Assembly: GCA_025061835.1 (NCBI GenBank)
Contig: JANXAC010000011.1
Location: forward strand, 1 to 53,313
Source: Spirochaetota bacterium
Lineage (GTDB): Bacteria > Spirochaetota > Brevinematia > DTOW01
Direction: 5' to 3'
DNA: 53,313 nt
Positions 51,433 to 53,313 of this stretch are shown piece after piece; positions within the stretch are counted from its first letter, which is position 1; every line of letters begins with the position of its first letter. A program made the position numbers and the translations under genes. Below the pieces are notes generated by a model. That model was not told where the DNA came from. It worked only from the letters and a program-made list of their open reading frames with translations, and did no database searches.

Positions 51433-52291
51433 CGTAACCTCCGACTGAAACTTGAATAAACTTCTTCATAGCTCCTAGAATACTGTCTCTTTCATTTAAG
51501 ATTGATAGGTAAGATAGATATTCTTCTGCTTTTTTATTCTTTTTGTCGCTAACACCTATTTCAATTAGGTTTTCGGGTATAAAGTTATACGATAGTTCAT
51601 TAGCAGCAGATACTACAGTTATATCTTTTCTGATGATTTCAGGAGCTTTGGATGGGTCATCGTGGTAGAGTATAACTTCTGCTATGAACTGCGGTAGGTT
51701 CCAGTAATTTGCTAGAAGGTATCCTACCATATTGTGGGATATACCTATTATCTCTTCTTCGCTTTGAGATATAGTTTTGTTGTAGAAGAGAAAATTCTTT
51801 AGGAATTGAACCTTGTATTCCTTTGCTATGCTGCTTAGAATTATTTTACCAATATCGTGTAGCAATCCTGCTACAAAGTATCTTTCAGGGTCTTGTAATT
51901 TAAGTTTCTTTGCTATTACTCTTGCCCCTCCAGCAGTAAGCAGTGAATGTTCCCAAAGCCCCTTCATTGAACCCATCCAATATCCAGAGACATCAACATT
52001 CATTACTGATTTTATAGATATAGCAAGCACTATACTTCTTATGGTATTGAAGCCAAGAACTATTATCGCTTCTTTAACTGTTGCTATACTTCTAGGAAAG
52101 CCATAGTATGCAGAGTTTGCCATCCTTAAAACCTTCGTTACGAGTAAGGTATCCTTCTCTATAATCTCCTCTATCTTCTTTATGTCTACATCAGGGTTGT
52201 CCAATTCGTTTAGGAGTGTATTAACTACAAAAGGTAGTGGTGGTGTCTTCTCTATTATCTTGTTCCACTTGAGTAGTTGTTCCTCTTCCAT
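51419..52291 (-). CDS. HDOD-domain regulatory protein
   Basis: A 290-residue protein consisting almost entirely of an HDOD domain. Typical segments are LPFVVNTLLNELDNPDVDIK, ANSAYYGFPRSIATVKEAI and LGFNTIRSI. An HD pair (GLLHDIGKIILS) is retained, as often happens in HDOD proteins without proven catalysis. Members act in signal transduction, motility or the cell cycle. It leads an operon with pheA and purC by overlap, which is not an obvious functional link. Confidence 0.88.
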   Translation of the reverse strand: MEEEQLLKWNKIIEKTPPLPFVVNTLLNELDNPDVDIKKIEEIIEKDTLLVTKVLRMANSAYYGFPRSIATVKEAIIVLGFNTIRSIVLAISIKSVMNVDVSGYWMGSMKGLWEHSLLTAGGARVIAKKLKLQDPERYFVAGLLHDIGKIILSSIAKEYKVQFLKNFLFYNKTISQSEEEIIGISHNMVGYLLANYWNLPQFIAEVILYHDDPSKAPEIIRKDITVVSAANELSYNFIPENLIEIGVSDKKNKKAEEYLSYLSILNERDSILGAMKKFIQVSVGGYDEQY

Positions 52292-52620
52292 AATTAAAAT
52301 GATATTTGTAATAATGCTTTGAATTCAAACATTAGAGCCTAGAAGACAGTAAGGTCTAGATCTTTGTGTAGTTGTTTTAAAGGTGATAGATCAGTTTTTA
52401 CCTGCGCTTCTGAATTCTGTCTCTGGTATAAGAACCTGATTTTTGAGATAATCTTTTAGTATCTTAGCTTTAGTTGTGTTCTATCTGGTCAGGATCTGTC
52501 CTTGAAAATTTTAGTTAATAGCGCTAGTATTTAGGATATTCAGACTATGCTCTGTATGGTTTAGAAGTAGAAAAGGCTAAAATCTTTAGTTTATTATATG
52601 GATACTTGGAGGAATAGTGT
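52292..52620. other. Divergent intergenic region
   Basis: 329 bases between the HDOD operon and the final sensor gene. It holds the HDOD promoter and, at its right end, TATTAT (52592-52597) and TTGGAGG for the next gene. I see no frame or RNA in the rest. Confidence 0.5.
52299..52328 (-). promoter_or_regulatory. Promoter for the HDOD-pheA-purC operon, leaderless
   Basis: On the minus strand, TTGAAT (52323-52328), 18 bases, TATCAT (52299-52304), then seven bases to the ATG. The -35 lies in the palindrome TTTGAATTCAAA. Confidence 0.6.
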
Positions 52621-53313
52621 ATGAAGAGATTTAGGATTGGTTTTGCTTTAAAGAGTGCTATCATCATTTCAGTAGTTATATTTGGAATTTCTCTTGTAGT
52701 ATCTTATTTCGTTATAAACTCAATATACTCGTTAGTTCAAACTTACACTGTAAATATGCTAAAAGTTATTAACAAAGGGTTCAAAGATGACTATTATGAC
52801 TACGAGGTAGAGGCTATTAGAGCCTACGGTGAGGAGATTCTGAAAAGGAATATAAATGAATATGAATACTTTATGGATGTTATTGAACCAACACTGATAG
52901 GCTTTGCTGAATATTATGATATATGGAATACTAAAAAGCCTGAAGAATTCAACGAGTTTATTGCTTCGGTATTCTACTGGGACGGTAGTAAGATTTACTC
53001 AAAGGACCCATCATATCAGGATGATGAATTTCTGGAGTTTCTTAGCAAACTGGATTTGAAGGTTGGCGAAAGTACTTATTACTTAGATGCCGATCACTCC
53101 GATGCTATATATGTTTTCAAACTTAAGAAGGGAGTAATTGGGGTTCGTGTGCATCCGGAGATATACAACAGAGCGTGGTTGAGAAGTGTATTCATAGGAG
53201 CAAATATTGATTTCTACAGTGCTGTTTTTCCAAAGCAAGGACGGTATTCAACAAATTTTGTTGAGGTTATAGACGAATTAGCTGAAAGTGGTGTGTCTAT
53301 TGAGGATGTGTAT
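52621..53313 (+). CDS. Membrane sensor protein, N-terminal part only
   Basis: 231 codons, open at the window end. A short basic N-terminus (MKRFRIGF) precedes a transmembrane helix (about 11-35). An extracytoplasmic region of about 190 residues follows. It has an amphipathic helix (YDYEVEAIRAYGEEILKRN) and mixed strands (IGVRVHPEIYNRAW), the layout of a ligand-sensing domain in chemoreceptors, histidine kinases or cyclic-dinucleotide enzymes. The output domain lies outside the window, so the class cannot be told. The start has TTGGAGG. Confidence 0.7.
   Translation, partial: MKRFRIGFALKSAIIISVVIFGISLVVSYFVINSIYSLVQTYTVNMLKVINKGFKDDYYDYEVEAIRAYGEEILKRNINEYEYFMDVIEPTLIGFAEYYDIWNTKKPEEFNEFIASVFYWDGSKIYSKDPSYQDDEFLEFLSKLDLKVGESTYYLDADHSDAIYVFKLKKGVIGVRVHPEIYNRAWLRSVFIGANIDFYSAVFPKQGRYSTNFVEVIDELAESGVSIEDVY

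Overview
This is an AT-rich bacterial chromosome segment with dense, mostly single-copy housekeeping and biosynthetic genes. I see no insertion sequence, phage gene, CRISPR array or rRNA. The overall set fits a Gram-negative, probably spirochaete-like bacterium (Spirochaetota, possibly a deep branch): lipoproteins with lipoboxes, a bactofilin, RpoN, a protein with two cyclic-nucleotide domains around a TPR-like stretch, and long proteins (47.7-49.4 kb and 5.3-6.2 kb) that look lineage-restricted. The placement is inference; no rRNA or other decisive marker is present.

Layout. 0-9 kb: a truncated surface lipoprotein, the dual cNMP-binding regulator, tRNA-Gly with a DUF2905 membrane gene, rimM, an FtsB-like gene, bactofilin, proA, a hypothetical protein, tRNA-Val and tRNA-Pro, then rpsP-khpA-queG and an envelope protein. 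9-16 kb: ferritin, rpoN-rsmI, feoB, pepT-purD. 16.7-20.9 kb: a GT39-type glycosyltransferase, then a glutamine amidotransferase overlapping a sensor histidine kinase. 20.9-36.1 kb: a tetrapyrrole and sulfate-assimilation island. 36-43.7 kb: class II aldolase, TPR protein, an orphan OppD-like ATPase, polyprenyl synthase, a TDT-family transporter, a small TPR protein and NAD(P)HX repair. 44-47 kb: a MalF/MalG-like permease pair. 47.2-52.3 kb: NUDIX, a large hypothetical, and an HDOD-pheA-purC operon. The window ends inside a membrane sensor gene.

The island is the most interesting part. hemB-hemL (+), a hemA-hemC fusion with tusA (-), and a cobA-hemD fusion supply uroporphyrinogen III and precorrin-2. 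cysH-cysD-cysN, a PiT-type permease and cysK complete sulfate uptake, APS formation, APS reduction and cysteine synthesis. No haem branch genes are here, so the tetrapyrroles are presumably made for the sirohaem of sulfite reductase. Two sulfite-reductase-like proteins are encoded. One keeps all catalytic residues and has a helical C-terminal extension. The other has lost the Cys that bridges cluster and sirohaem, plus two or three anion-binding basic residues, and looks like a non-catalytic partner. The HemC domain lacks the cofactor-cysteine domain altogether.

Promoters are easy to read here: TTGAAA/TTGAAT/TTGATT, 16-19 bp, then TATAAT. In many genes the -10 box ends only 6-8 bases before the start codon, so the mRNAs should be leaderless (hemB, cysK, rpoN, the HDOD operon, the TPR protein, pepT). 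I used this to correct several start sites.
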